Shown here: positions 1 to 9,194 of the stretch, piece by piece | How the letters are laid out: the number at the start of each line of letters is the position of its first letter | How positions within the stretch are numbered: position 1 is the stretch's first letter | From: Actinoplanes sichuanensis | GTDB taxonomy: Bacteria; Actinomycetota; Actinomycetes; Mycobacteriales; Micromonosporaceae | Length of the DNA: 64,000 nt | Assembly (NCBI RefSeq): GCF_033097365.1 | Contig: NZ_AP028461.1 | Span: 2,914,001-2,978,000 of the forward strand | Reading direction: 5' to 3' | Position numbers and translations under genes: made by a program | Notes under the pieces: model-generated | Seen by the model: only the letters and a program-made list of their open reading frames with translations | Databases searched by the model: none | Told to the model about the DNA's origin: nothing

Positions 1-117
1 ACGGCTGAGGACGTCGCCGGCGAGCATGTCGACCCACCGCAGGGTCTGCTGTTCCGGGTACCAGACCGGGCCCTCGCCGTGCTCGGCGACCGGATCGGTG
101 AACTGTTCGGCGTGCAT
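1..117 (-). CDS. SMP-30/gluconolactonase/LRE family protein (5' end only)
   Basis: Only the first 39 codons are inside the window; the gene runs off the left edge. The start is ATG at 117, preceded by a strong GGAGGAG about 10 bases upstream. The translated N-terminus has EGPVWYPEQQTLRWVDM, the opening beta-propeller blade of the SMP-30/gluconolactonase family, where the Glu is a metal ligand. Known members hydrolyse sugar lactones or are regucalcin-like. It is divergent from a sugar oxidation/KDG operon, so a galactono- or gluconolactonase role between the sugar dehydrogenase and the DgoD-type dehydratase is a reasonable inference. Substrate cannot be read from the fragment. Confidence 0.75.
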   Translation of the reverse strand, partial: MHAEQFTDPVAEHGEGPVWYPEQQTLRWVDMLAGDVLSR

Positions 118-336
118 CCGCGGGCCGCTCCTCCGGTTCCGAGTGGCCGCTCAGCGAAACACCGCAGTCGGCGATAAGTAATATTAACGAAACCAAAGAT
201 AGTCTTGAATTCGCGCGATACAAGCCTGGTCGGCGAGCAATTAGTATGATAATTTCGCTTCCGCTCCGTGAGGCAGACGGCCGGCGTGCTGCTCCCGGCC
301 ACCACCTCCGCGCCCGAGTAGGCAAGGAACAGACAC
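118..336. promoter_or_regulatory. Divergent intergenic region with candidate FadR-type operator
   Basis: This AT-rich gap separates the lactonase and the galactose operon. AAGTAATATTA at 176-186 recurs in inverted orientation at 7825-7835, in front of the second galactose operon. A second AT-rich patch with a -10-like TATGAT lies at 245-250. The shared motif is a plausible site for the FadR-type regulator encoded at 7052-7753; this is inferred from motif sharing only. Confidence 0.45.
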
Positions 337-1422
337 ATGTATCGCGCTGCCATCGTGGGCACCGGCGGCATCGCCGCCGCCCACGCGCAAGCATTGACCG
401 ACCATGATCGTGCCCGGCTCACCGCGGTCGTCGACCTCGACGAGAACCGGGCCCGCACGTTCGCCGGGTCCTGGAACGTCCCGACGGTCGCCCCCGGCCT
501 CACCACCCTGCTCGAGACCGGTGACGTCGACTTGGTGCACGTGTGTACGCCGCCGTCGACGCACGCCCCGCTCGCCCTGCAATGCCTGCGCGCCGGGGTG
601 AACGTGATCGTGGAGAAGCCGCCCACCCTGTCGCTGGCCGAGCTCGACACCCTGGCGGAGGCTTCGCGAGCCTCCGGGGCGCACCTGGCCACCGTCTTCC
701 AGCACCGGTTCGGTGCCGGGGCAGCCCGGCTGCGGGCGATGGCGGCCGCGGGCGACCTGGGCCGGCCGTTGCTGGCTACCTGCGAGACCCTCTGGTACCG
801 CGACGCCGCCTACTTCGAGGTGCCGTGGCGGGGGAAGTGGGAGACCGAGGGCGGCGGCCCGACCATGGGTCACGGCATCCACCAGTTCGACTTGCTGCTG
901 TCGGTGCTCGGCCCCTGGGAGCGGGTCACCGCGGTCGCGGCCCGCCGGGACCGGCACGTCGACACCGAGGACGTGTCGATGGCGCTGGTCACCTTCGCGG
1001 ACGGGACGATCGCCTCGGTGGTCAACTCGGTGATCTCACCGCGGCAGGTGTCCGCGCTGCGCTTCGACTACAGCCACGCCACCGTCGAGCTGTCCCACCT
1101 GTACGGCTACACCGACGCCGACTGGACCGTCACCCCGGCGCCCGGGCACGCGGCCGTCGCCGAGCGCTGGGCGCAGTCACCGTCGGCGGTTCAGAGCGGT
1201 CACGACGGACAGTTCGCCGCCGTGTTCGACGCCCTCGACAGCGGCACCGCGCCACCCGTCACTATCGAGGAGACCAGACGCACCATGGAATTCGTCGCCG
1301 CCCTCTACGCCTCGGCGTTCACCGGCACCCCGGTGAACGCCGGCGACATCGGTCCGGACAGCCCCTTCGCCACCCGCATGGACGGCGCCGGCGCGCCGTG
1401 GCGGGCGGTGCGGATCGGATGA
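337..1422 (+). CDS. Gfo/Idh/MocA family sugar oxidoreductase
   Basis: 361 aa, the usual family length. It opens with a Rossmann dinucleotide motif (AIVGTGGIAAAHA, about residues 5-17). EKPPTLS near residue 92 is the family EKP motif with the catalytic-site Lys. The GFO_IDH_MocA_C region has GGGPTMGHGIHQFDLLLS. These enzymes use NAD(P) to oxidise or epimerise sugars in the cytoplasm. AAGGAA lies about 10 bases before the ATG. It heads an operon whose next gene overlaps by ATGA. A close paralog sits at 29606-30688 beside a GH2 beta-galactosidase, so the substrate is probably a galactose-type sugar or derivative; this is not proven. Confidence 0.9.
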   Translation: MYRAAIVGTGGIAAAHAQALTDHDRARLTAVVDLDENRARTFAGSWNVPTVAPGLTTLLETGDVDLVHVCTPPSTHAPLALQCLRAGVNVIVEKPPTLSLAELDTLAEASRASGAHLATVFQHRFGAGAARLRAMAAAGDLGRPLLATCETLWYRDAAYFEVPWRGKWETEGGGPTMGHGIHQFDLLLSVLGPWERVTAVAARRDRHVDTEDVSMALVTFADGTIASVVNSVISPRQVSALRFDYSHATVELSHLYGYTDADWTVTPAPGHAAVAERWAQSPSAVQSGHDGQFAAVFDALDSGTAPPVTIEETRRTMEFVAALYASAFTGTPVNAGDIGPDSPFATRMDGAGAPWRAVRIG

Positions 1423-2354
1423 GCCGGTTGCTGGTCGATCACGCGGTGGGCCGTTCGGTCACGGTCTCCGCCGGTGACAAGCCCCTTTTCACGTACGTGT
1501 ATGCGCCCGGCACCGCACAGCTGGAGTCGCCGAAGCCGTACCTGCACCCGATCCGGACCCTCGCCGGTGACCTGGTGTCGCTGTACCGTCCGCACGACCA
1601 CGTCTGGCACAAGGGGATCGCCTGGTCGCTGCCACATGTCGGCGAGCACAACTTCTGGGGCGGCCCCACCTACGTGCACGGCCAGTTCTACGTGCAGCTG
1701 GACAACAACGGCAGCGCCACCCACCGGGAACTGACCGAGCTGTCGGCCGGCGCCTCCCGCGCCACCTTCGCCCACCGGCTGGCCTGGACCTCGCAGCAGG
1801 GCGCACCGGTCATCGACGAGCACCGGGCGCTGACTGCGGCACAGGCCGACGACGTCAGCTGGACGCTGGTGTTCGAGACCCGGATGACCAACGTGTCCGG
1901 CGGGACGCTCGCCTTCGGGTCACCGACGACCAAGGGGCGGGAGAACGCGGGGTACGGCGGGCTGTTCTGGCGCGGGCCACGCGCGTTCACCGGCGGGACC
2001 GTGCAGTCACCGGACGGCACCGGCGCCGACGACCTGCGCGGCAAACGGGCCGAGTGGTTCGCGTTCCGCGGCCGGCACGACGAGGTCGGCCGGTCGTCGA
2101 CGGTGCTGATCGTCGACGACGGGGCGAACCCGCAGCACCCGCCGCAGTGGTTCACTCGCAGCGCCGAGTTCGCGTGCCTCAACCCGGCGCCGTTCTTCAG
2201 TGAGGAACTGGACCTGCCCGAGGGGCAGAGCCTGTCCTTCCGCTACGCCGTGGTGATCACCGCCGGGGATCCGGGCGAACCGGGTACCCGTATCCTCGCG
2301 GATCTGGGCCGGGCGGCGCTCACCGCCCCGCGCGTGCCGGACCCGGCGCCGTGA
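1419..2354 (+). CDS. PmoA-like (DUF6807) protein
   Basis: 311 aa. It starts at an ATGA overlap with the preceding oxidoreductase stop, so it is probably translationally coupled. The sequence has the features of the family annotated as PmoA/DUF6807 (HPIRTLAGDLVSLYRPHDH, HKGIAW, FWGGPTY, and a late FAWRYGxA-like FRYAVVI). The particulate methane monooxygenase name is historical. In actinobacteria such genes sit beside Gfo/Idh dehydrogenases in sugar loci, and their activity is not settled. There is no signal peptide, so the protein is cytoplasmic. The conserved His residues near 60-70 suggest a metal or sugar site (inference). Confidence 0.8.
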   Translation: MSRLLVDHAVGRSVTVSAGDKPLFTYVYAPGTAQLESPKPYLHPIRTLAGDLVSLYRPHDHVWHKGIAWSLPHVGEHNFWGGPTYVHGQFYVQLDNNGSATHRELTELSAGASRATFAHRLAWTSQQGAPVIDEHRALTAAQADDVSWTLVFETRMTNVSGGTLAFGSPTTKGRENAGYGGLFWRGPRAFTGGTVQSPDGTGADDLRGKRAEWFAFRGRHDEVGRSSTVLIVDDGANPQHPPQWFTRSAEFACLNPAPFFSEELDLPEGQSLSFRYAVVITAGDPGEPGTRILADLGRAALTAPRVPDPAP

Positions 2355-3037
2355 CCGGCCGCGTCTTCCCCGGCGGCACCTCGGTGAGCCGGCTGTCGGT
2401 CTACCCGGACGCGTGCACCGCGGACGGGCTGGCCGGCGGCACCCCGCACGTGCACCTGGCGTCCACCGAGGCCTACCTGGTGACCGGTGGGACGGGGGAG
2501 CTGCACACCCTGGACACCGCCGGTCACCGGGTGACGCCACTGGCGGCGGGTTCGCTGGTCTGGTTCACCCCAGGCACCATCCACCGGGCCGTCAACCACG
2601 GTGATCTGTGGGTCGTCGTGGTGATGTCGAACGCCGGCCTGCCCGAGGCGGGCGACGCGGTGATGACCTTCCCGCCGTCGGTGATCGCCGACGCGGACCG
2701 GTACCGTGAGGCGGTAGCACTGCCGGTGCCGCAACGCCGGGAGCTCGCGGTCACCAACTTCCTGCGGCTGGCGGCCGACCCGGCGGCCCTGGAGCAGTTC
2801 TACACCCAGGCCGTGGCCCTGGTCCGGCCGAACGTCGCCGCGTGGCGGGAGATCTGGCGGTCCACCGTCGAGGCGTCGGCCCGGCACACCGGAGCGGTTC
2901 TCGACGCGCTGGAGAAGGGTGACGGCGGGCATCTGCGGGAGTCGGCGCTGCTCAGCGCGCCGCAGAGCGCGACGGACCGGCTCGGCATGTGCGGCCGGCT
3001 GCGCACCTACGACGTCCGCGACGGCGTCACCTCCTGA
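2351..3037 (+). CDS. Cupin-domain protein
   Basis: 228 aa, GTG start overlapping the previous stop by 4 bases. Residues about 25-95 form one cupin barrel: motif 1 is approximated by HVHLASTEAYLVTGGTGEL and motif 2 by PGTIHRAVN, supplying His/Glu metal ligands. Residues about 100-228 are a helical extension with no match I recognise. Its place inside the operon suggests a sugar isomerase-like or sugar-binding cupin acting on an intermediate of the pathway. The exact reaction is unknown. Confidence 0.75.
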   Translation: MTGRVFPGGTSVSRLSVYPDACTADGLAGGTPHVHLASTEAYLVTGGTGELHTLDTAGHRVTPLAAGSLVWFTPGTIHRAVNHGDLWVVVVMSNAGLPEAGDAVMTFPPSVIADADRYREAVALPVPQRRELAVTNFLRLAADPAALEQFYTQAVALVRPNVAAWREIWRSTVEASARHTGAVLDALEKGDGGHLRESALLSAPQSATDRLGMCGRLRTYDVRDGVTS

Positions 3038-3125
3038 GCCGTCGCCGGACAGCCGCGCCGTTCAATGCCCACCCCGTAAAAAAATGACAACTCCGCTTCC
3101 TCCATCGAGCGAAGGAGCCACCGGC

Positions 3126-5486
3126 ATGCCGCATCTGGAAGTCCCGCCGGAGATCGAACCCCCACTGGCCGGCCACGTCGCGATGGGCGACCCCGAGCAT
3201 CACCTCGACGCCATCACGGTGACCTCCCGTTACCTGACCAGGGCCGGCCGTCCCTGGCTACCGGTCATGGGCGAGTTCCACTTCAGCCGCTATCCGGCGG
3301 CCGAGTGGGCCGAGGAACTGCGCAAGATCCGGGCCGGCGGGATCACCGCGGTCGCCACGTACGTCTTCTGGAACCTGCACGAGGAGGAACGCGGCCACTA
3401 CGACTGGTCCGGCGACCGTGACCTGCGGTCCTTCGTGCAGGCCTGCGCCGGGGCCGGCCTCGACGTGGTGGCCCGGGTCGGCCCGTGGGCGCACGGCGAG
3501 TCCCGCAACGGAGGCTTCCCCGACTGGCTGCTCGCCGAGCCGGTCCGCACCCGCACCGACGACCCCGGTTACCTGGCGATCGTGCGGCCCTTCCTCGATC
3601 AGATCGCCGAGCAGCTGCGCGGCCTGACCCGGGCCGAGGGCGGCCCGATCATCGCCGTCCAGGTCGAGAACGAGCTCTACGACCAGCCCGGGCACCTGCT
3701 CACCCTCAAGCGGATGGTCCGCGAGGCGGGCCTGGACGCGCCGCTGTGGACCGCCACCGGCTGGGGGCACGCCCAGCTACCCGCCGACGAGCTCCTGCCG
3801 GTCTTCGGCGGCTACTCCGAGGCGGCCTGGGACGACGCCCACGACGGGTGGCCGCAGCAGAGCCGCGCGCACTATTTCTTCGGGCCGGGCCGCGACGACG
3901 ACTCCATCGGCGCCGACCTGCGCAAGGACGAGGACCACACCGGCGGCGGTACGACCGACGAGTCCCACCTCGCCCGCTACCCGTTCGCGACGTGCGAGCT
4001 GGGCGGCGGCATGTACACGTCCTACCACCGGCGGCCAATCGTGGCGGCCGACGACATCGCCGCCCTGGGTCTGGTGAAGATCGGCAGCGGCTCCTCGATG
4101 CAGGGCTACTACCTCTACCACGGCGCCTCGCAGAAGGTCGGTGCGCGGTCGACCCTGCAGGAGTCGCACGCCACCGGCTATCCCAACGACTGCCCGGTGA
4201 TCAACTACGACTTCCAGGCGCCGCTCGGTGACGCCGGCCAGTTCCGGCCGTCGTGGTACGCGCTGCGCCGGCAGAACCTCTGGCTCGCCGACCACGGCGC
4301 CCGCCTCGCGCCGATGACCCTGCACCTGCCCGGCGACGCGCCCGGCGACACCGCGGACCGGGAGACCCTGCGCTGGGCGGTGCGCTCCGACGGCGACAGC
4401 GGCTATCTGTTCGTCAACAACCATCAGCCCGTCGAGAGCCTGCCGGAGCATCCCGGCGTGCAGTTCACCGTCCGGCTCGCCGGCCGGGAGATCACCGTGC
4501 CGCGCCGGCCGGTCACCATCGGTTCCGGTGCGTACTTCGCCTGGCCCCTGAATCAGCGTGTCGGTGCGGTGACGTTGGTGAGCGCCACGGCGCAGCCACT
4601 GTGCGACCTGACCGTCGGCGGGGTGCCCACCGCGGTCCTCGGCGCGACCGCCGGCCTCCCGGTCGAGCTGGTCCTCGACGCCGGAACGGCCGCCGCCGTG
4701 GAAGGCCCGGCCGCCGTCTCGTACGAGACCGAGCAGATCGTCGTCAGCGGCATCGAGCCCGGCCCGGGCGCCCTGCTGCGGATCACCGCGGCCGACGGCA
4801 GCCAGGCCGCGATCCTGCTGCTGGACGAGACGTCCGCGCTGCACGCCACCCGGGGCCGGCTGTGGGGAGCCGACCGGCTGGTGATCAGCGCCGCCCCGGT
4901 CGTCCTCGACGAGGGCACAGCCGTCGTCTACGGCCCGCCGGCGCCGGTGCTGGTCCACCCGGCGGTCAGCGGCCACCCCCGACAAGGCGTGTTCAGCGTG
5001 CACGAGCCGCCGGTCGCGGACGTCGAGCCGGTGCCGGCGGCGGTCACCCGGGTGCGCGCGGCCGGCCCGGCCCGGCGACCGGTGCTGGACGCCGCGACCG
5101 GGCGCGCCTCCGCACCCCAGGACGCCGACTTCGAGCAGGCGGCCGTGCTGCACGTGCCGGTCCCCGACGACGTCTTCGCCGACACCGGTGACGAGGTCCT
5201 GCTGCGGATCCACTGGACCGGAGACGTGGGCCGGGCCTACGTGGACGGCCGGCTGGTCGCCGACCAGTTCTGGTACGGGCCGGTGTGGGAGATCGGGCTG
5301 CGCCGCATCCGCAAGGAGGCCGTCACCCACGGCATCGAACTGCGGCTGCTGCCGCTGGCCGAAGACGCGCCCATCTTCGTCTCACCGCAGGTGCGCCCGG
5401 GCGCATATCCGGCTGGGGGCCTGCTCGACATCCGGCACATCGAGTTCGCCCGCCAGCCGCGCACTGTCCTGGCCGATCCGCGATGA
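3126..5486 (+). CDS. GH35-type beta-galactosidase
   Basis: 786 aa from ATG 3126, chosen because GAAGGAG sits about 8 bases upstream; an in-frame ATG at 3084 lacks that spacing. The GH35 TIM barrel is clear: VMGEFHFSRYPAAEW, then ARVGPWAHGESRNGGFPDWL, the acid/base Glu in VQVENELYDQPG, and a probable nucleophile Glu in ATCELGGGM. The C-terminal half is beta-sandwich-like (FVNNHQP; a jelly-roll with GDVGRAYVDGRLVADQFW). No secretion signal is visible, so it probably cleaves imported galacto-oligosaccharides in the cytoplasm, releasing galactose for the downstream enzymes. The next gene overlaps by ATGA. Confidence 0.88.
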   Translation: MPHLEVPPEIEPPLAGHVAMGDPEHHLDAITVTSRYLTRAGRPWLPVMGEFHFSRYPAAEWAEELRKIRAGGITAVATYVFWNLHEEERGHYDWSGDRDLRSFVQACAGAGLDVVARVGPWAHGESRNGGFPDWLLAEPVRTRTDDPGYLAIVRPFLDQIAEQLRGLTRAEGGPIIAVQVENELYDQPGHLLTLKRMVREAGLDAPLWTATGWGHAQLPADELLPVFGGYSEAAWDDAHDGWPQQSRAHYFFGPGRDDDSIGADLRKDEDHTGGGTTDESHLARYPFATCELGGGMYTSYHRRPIVAADDIAALGLVKIGSGSSMQGYYLYHGASQKVGARSTLQESHATGYPNDCPVINYDFQAPLGDAGQFRPSWYALRRQNLWLADHGARLAPMTLHLPGDAPGDTADRETLRWAVRSDGDSGYLFVNNHQPVESLPEHPGVQFTVRLAGREITVPRRPVTIGSGAYFAWPLNQRVGAVTLVSATAQPLCDLTVGGVPTAVLGATAGLPVELVLDAGTAAAVEGPAAVSYETEQIVVSGIEPGPGALLRITAADGSQAAILLLDETSALHATRGRLWGADRLVISAAPVVLDEGTAVVYGPPAPVLVHPAVSGHPRQGVFSVHEPPVADVEPVPAAVTRVRAAGPARRPVLDAATGRASAPQDADFEQAAVLHVPVPDDVFADTGDEVLLRIHWTGDVGRAYVDGRLVADQFWYGPVWEIGLRRIRKEAVTHGIELRLLPLAEDAPIFVSPQVRPGAYPAGGLLDIRHIEFARQPRTVLADPR

Positions 5487-6127
5487 CCACCCTGGACGAG
5501 GCACTGGGCCGCTGCCCGGCGATCGCGATCATCCGGGCCCGCTCGTCGGACCGGGTCCCGGCGGTCGTCGAGACCCTTGCCGAAGCGGGGCTCACAGCGG
5601 TCGAGCTGACCCTGACCACCCCCGGTGCGCTGGACGCGATCACCGCGCTGGCCGGCTCACTGCCCGCCGGGATCGCCCTGGGCGCGGGAACGGTTCTGGA
5701 CGCCGCCGGTGCGACGGACGCGTACCGGGCGGGAGCGTCGTTCCTGATCACCCCGGCGGTGCTCCCGGCCGTGCTCGACCAGGCCGGTGATCTGGGCGTA
5801 CCGGTGGTGTGTGGTGCGCTGACACCCACCGAGATCATTGCCGCCCACACCGGGGGCGCCCACCTGGTGAAGGTCTTCCCGGCGGACGCCATGGGCGGTC
5901 CGGCCTATCTGCGGGCCGTCCGCGGCCCGCTGCCGGACATCCCGCTGGTGCCGACCGGCGGGGTTGCCGTCGACCGGGCGGCCGACTATCTGCGGGCCGG
6001 GGCCCGCGCGGTCGCCTTGGGCGGGCCACTGATCGGCGACGCCGCGGACGACGACGGGGACCTGACGGCCCTCGCCCGGCGTGCCCGGGAGCTCATCGAC
6101 CGGCTGACGGAGCTCATCCATGCCTGA
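5483..6127 (+). CDS. KDPG/KDPGal aldolase (Eda/DgoA family)
   Basis: 214 aa, starting at an ATGA overlap. The class I KDPG aldolase signatures are present: catalytic Glu in AVELTLTTP, the GAGTVLDA phosphate loop, FLITPAV, the Schiff-base Lys in HLVKVFPAD, and PTGGV near the end. It cleaves 2-keto-3-deoxy-6-phospho-gluconate or -galactonate to pyruvate and glyceraldehyde-3-phosphate. The kinase gene that would feed it overlaps its 3' end by 8 bases. Because the cluster has two beta-galactosidases and a galactonate-type dehydratase, the galacto substrate (DgoA role) is favoured over the gluco one. Confidence 0.92.
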   Translation: MTTLDEALGRCPAIAIIRARSSDRVPAVVETLAEAGLTAVELTLTTPGALDAITALAGSLPAGIALGAGTVLDAAGATDAYRAGASFLITPAVLPAVLDQAGDLGVPVVCGALTPTEIIAAHTGGAHLVKVFPADAMGGPAYLRAVRGPLPDIPLVPTGGVAVDRAADYLRAGARAVALGGPLIGDAADDDGDLTALARRARELIDRLTELIHA

Positions 6128-7055
6128 CCTGGTGACGCTCGGCGAGGCGATGCTCGTGGTCCGCGGCGGTGTGCCGGGCCGGCCGGTCCCGGGATCGCCG
6201 GCGGTTCTCTCCTTCGCCGGGGCCGAGGCGACGGTCGCCATCGGCGTGTGCCGGCTCGGCCACTCCGCGACCTGGCTCGGTAGGCTGGGCACGGACACCG
6301 GCGGCGATCTCGTCGTGGACGGCCTGCGCGGGGCGGGTGTGGACGTCACCGCCGTGACCCGTGACCCGGACCGGGCCACCGGCCTGCTGCTGCGCCATCA
6401 GCGCACCGCCGACCGGGTGGTCGTCGACTACTACCGCGACGGCCTGGCCGGTAGCCGCCTCGGGCCGGAGCAACTGCCGGACGGGACGATCGAGTCGGCG
6501 CGGATCCTGCACGTCACCGGCATCACCCCGGCATTGGGCGACAGCGCCCGGGCCGCGGTGCACGAGGCGATCGGGCGGGCCCGGCGGGCCGGGGTGACGG
6601 TCAGCTTCGACGTCAACTACCGGTCCCGGCTCTGGGCGCCCGACCGGGCCGGCCCGGTGCTGCGGGAACTGGCCGGGCGGGCGGACCTGGTCTTCGCCGG
6701 TGCCGACGAGGCCGAGCTGATCACCGGAGCCCGCGACGATCTCGGGTCCGCCCTGCGCAAGCTGGGGCCGGGCGAGGCGGTGCTCAAACGGGGTGCCGCC
6801 GGCGCGGCCGTGGTGACCGCGGACGCTACCGTCGAGACGGCCGCGGTCCCGGTCACCCAGGTCGATCCGGTCGGCGCGGGTGACGCCTTCGTGGCGGGCT
6901 ACCTGTCCGGGGTGCTGGACGGTCTCGCGCCCGCGCAGCGGCTGCACCGGGCAGCGGTCTGCGGCGCGTTCGCCGCATCGACGGCGGGTGACTGGGAAGG
7001 GCTCGCCACCCGCGCCGAGCTGCTGTCCTTCGACGGCCAGGACGTGCGCCGTTAG
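6120..7055 (+). CDS. kdgK: PfkB-family 2-keto-3-deoxy sugar-acid kinase
   Basis: 311 aa. PfkB/ribokinase-fold features include the N-terminal GEAMLVVRGG, GRLGTDTGGDLVVDGLRGAGV, FDVNYRSRLW, and the C-terminal anion-hole motif DPVGAGDAFVAGYLSG with catalytic Asp. It phosphorylates 2-keto-3-deoxy-gluconate or -galactonate with ATP. The ATG lies inside the aldolase gene (8-base overlap), so the two are coupled. It is the last gene of the operon and converges tail-to-tail with the FadR-type regulator, sharing the bases at 7052-7055. Confidence 0.88.
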   Translation: MPDLVTLGEAMLVVRGGVPGRPVPGSPAVLSFAGAEATVAIGVCRLGHSATWLGRLGTDTGGDLVVDGLRGAGVDVTAVTRDPDRATGLLLRHQRTADRVVVDYYRDGLAGSRLGPEQLPDGTIESARILHVTGITPALGDSARAAVHEAIGRARRAGVTVSFDVNYRSRLWAPDRAGPVLRELAGRADLVFAGADEAELITGARDDLGSALRKLGPGEAVLKRGAAGAAVVTADATVETAAVPVTQVDPVGAGDAFVAGYLSGVLDGLAPAQRLHRAAVCGAFAASTAGDWEGLATRAELLSFDGQDVRR

Positions 7056-7753
7056 AGGGCCTTCTTGGCGATCTCCACGTCGGCGATCGATTTCTCGATC
7101 AGGGTGCGCATGGCGGTCTCGGCCGCTTTCGGGCGTTGTTTGCGCACGGCCAGGAGGACCTCGGCGTGTTTGTCGGCTGATTCGGTGGTGAGGGTGCCGT
7201 GCACGAACTGGTCGCGCAGGCGCAGGCCGACCTCGATGACCACGGACATCTGCAGCAGCAGCTCGTTGTGGGCGGCGCGCAGCAGGGCGTCGTGGAAGGC
7301 GAGGTCGGCGGCGACCTGTTCGTCGGCGTCCTTCTCGCCGGCGGCGCGCATGGCGGCCAGGGCGTCCTCGAGGTCAGCCAGGTCGCGGTCGGTGCGGCGG
7401 GTGGCGGCCAGCCGGGCGGCGGTCGGCTCGATGGTCAGCCGGACCTCGCCGAGCTCGTCGAGGAACACGGCGTCGACCCGGTCGGCGAAGCGCCAGCGCA
7501 GCACGTCGGGGTCCAGCAGCGCCCACTGCTCGCGCGGTGCGACGAACGTGCCGCGGCGCGGACGGGCCCCGACGAGTCCTTTGGCGGACAGCACCCTCAG
7601 CGCTTCGCGGACCGCGGTGCGGCTGACGCCGAACCGGGATTCCAGCGCCACCGGGTCGACGTCGGCGTCGGGCGGCAGCTCACCGGTGACGATCGAGGTG
7701 CCCAGGCTGGTCACGAGGCGGTCGTGCGCACTGGATCGAGGGTGGTCGCTCAT
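7052..7753 (-). CDS. FadR-subfamily GntR transcriptional regulator
   Basis: 233 aa. The N-terminal winged helix (about residues 10-75) has ALESRFGVSRTAVREALRVL and KGLVGARPRRGTFV. The C-terminal FCD domain (about 95-215) has the metal/ligand residues in LAFHDALLRAAHNELL and a second His in ADKHAEVL. FadR/FCD regulators typically sense sugar acids and other organic acids, and DgoR of the E. coli galactonate operon belongs to this subfamily. It lies between the two galactose operons and probably controls both. The shared AAGTAATATTA motif (176-186 and 7825-7835) is the candidate operator. Confidence 0.9.
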   Translation of the reverse strand: MSDHPRSSAHDRLVTSLGTSIVTGELPPDADVDPVALESRFGVSRTAVREALRVLSAKGLVGARPRRGTFVAPREQWALLDPDVLRWRFADRVDAVFLDELGEVRLTIEPTAARLAATRRTDRDLADLEDALAAMRAAGEKDADEQVAADLAFHDALLRAAHNELLLQMSVVIEVGLRLRDQFVHGTLTTESADKHAEVLLAVRKQRPKAAETAMRTLIEKSIADVEIAKKAL

Positions 7754-7919
7754 GGCGGAATCATGTCATATCCCGGACGGTCAATTCACATCCGCTCCTC
7801 CTTTAAGCCTATCAAAGCAGCAACTAATATTACTTTTTGTTGACACTGGGGGAAGCCCGCGCGCATGCTGCTCGCATCCCCCGCCCCAGCGGCCGCCGCT
7901 GTCCCGCCGAGGAGAACCG
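7754..7919 (+). promoter_or_regulatory. Promoter region of second galactose operon
   Basis: TAATATTACTT at 7825-7835 is the reverse complement of the motif upstream of the first operon. It sits just before a -35-like TTGACA at 7840-7845, with a weak CATGCT about 18 bases further on. A repressor there would block the promoter. GAGGAGA immediately precedes the ATG at 7920. The regulator gene reads away on the other strand, so this region can control both. Confidence 0.5.
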
Positions 7920-9194
7920 ATGCCCGTCCCCGACCATCTACCGTCGTCGCTCACCATCAGCCTGTGGGACTTCAGCTGGTACACCCGGACCGGCCCGGGC
8001 GAGCCGTTCGCCGATCTCGACACCGCCTTCGCCGAGGCCGTCGACCGCGGCTACAACACCGTGCGGATCTGCGCCATGCCGTACCTGCTGTTCGGCTCCG
8101 GACTGGACACCACCGCGCTCACCTTCACCGGCTTCGGCGCCGGCTTCGGGCAGGGGACCCGGTGGTACGACCTGAGCGCGAGCACCACGATCGACGGCCG
8201 TGAGCATCTGCTGAGCCTGTTCCGCGCCGCCCGCCGGCACGACTGCCACGTCATCCTCTCCAGCTGGGAGTACCAGCAGAGTGCCAGCTTCCTCAGCGAC
8301 GACTCGTGGTACCGCGCCCTGTCCGCGGTGCCGCCGCGCCACCGCATCGACGCGCTCGCCGACGCCCTGGCCGGCTGCGTCGACCTGCTCACCGAGAACG
8401 GGCTCGACGACCGGATCGCGTTCGTCGAGCTGCACAACGAGGTGCAGTTCGGCCGCCTCACCGAGGCCCTCGCACCGGGGGAGTCTGCCGTCCTCGGCCT
8501 GGGGCCCCTGCTCGAAGCCGGTATCGGCCGCTTCAAGGGCCGCCACCCGGCCCAGTTGTGCACCGCGAACTACGCCTGGGTGCCGGTCGGCGAGATGCGC
8601 GGGCTGCCACGCAACGCCGACGTCGCGGTCTTCCACCCGTACGTGTACGGCGTCCTCGACGCGCTGATCGACACCTTCGCCCTGCGTGACGCCACCCGGC
8701 CGTTCCCGCAGGATCAGGTACACGAACACCTGCTGCTCGACGGCGCGCCCGCCCTGGAGGACTGGCTTCCCGACCCCGCGCAGCGCTGGCGCATCGATGC
8801 CACCCAGATCAGCGCCCGCGAGGTGTACGTGCACGACTGGTGCGACCCGGACCGCTGGGACCGCTGGCTCTACGACCGGTACGCCCACTACCGCTACGGC
8901 ATGGCGCGGACCCTGTCGACGTGGATCGACGTGGCCGCCGACTGGGCCGCCGCCCACGACGTGCCCCTGGTCTTTGGCGAGGGCTGGGTCGGCTACACCC
9001 CGCTGCGGGCCGGCTTCGAGGAGGGCCCGGTCGGCACGCAGATCTGCCGGGACGCCACGGGCCTGGCCCGGCAGGCGGGCGCGTGGGGAACCGTGGTCTG
9101 CTCCAACGCGGCCCCGCACCACCCGATGTGGAGTGACGTGGCCCTGCAGGCCGAGATCAACGAAGCCTTCACCACCGGGGGTGTACCACAATGA
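7920..9194 (+). CDS. Cellulase-like glycoside hydrolase (GH5-like TIM barrel)
   Basis: 424 aa, ATG 7920 with GAGGAGA just upstream. The N-terminus (TISLWDFSWYTRTGPGEPFADLD) and later FVELHNEVQFG (likely acid/base Glu after Asn) and LVFGEGWVGYTP (likely nucleophile Glu) fit a clan-A barrel of the type annotated cellulase-like family protein. No signal peptide is visible, so action on an imported oligosaccharide is likely. It is the first gene of an operon with an SDR, a galactonate-type dehydratase and GH42, so the substrate is probably a galactoside rather than cellulose (inference). Confidence 0.75.
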   Translation: MPVPDHLPSSLTISLWDFSWYTRTGPGEPFADLDTAFAEAVDRGYNTVRICAMPYLLFGSGLDTTALTFTGFGAGFGQGTRWYDLSASTTIDGREHLLSLFRAARRHDCHVILSSWEYQQSASFLSDDSWYRALSAVPPRHRIDALADALAGCVDLLTENGLDDRIAFVELHNEVQFGRLTEALAPGESAVLGLGPLLEAGIGRFKGRHPAQLCTANYAWVPVGEMRGLPRNADVAVFHPYVYGVLDALIDTFALRDATRPFPQDQVHEHLLLDGAPALEDWLPDPAQRWRIDATQISAREVYVHDWCDPDRWDRWLYDRYAHYRYGMARTLSTWIDVAADWAAAHDVPLVFGEGWVGYTPLRAGFEEGPVGTQICRDATGLARQAGAWGTVVCSNAAPHHPMWSDVALQAEINEAFTTGGVPQ

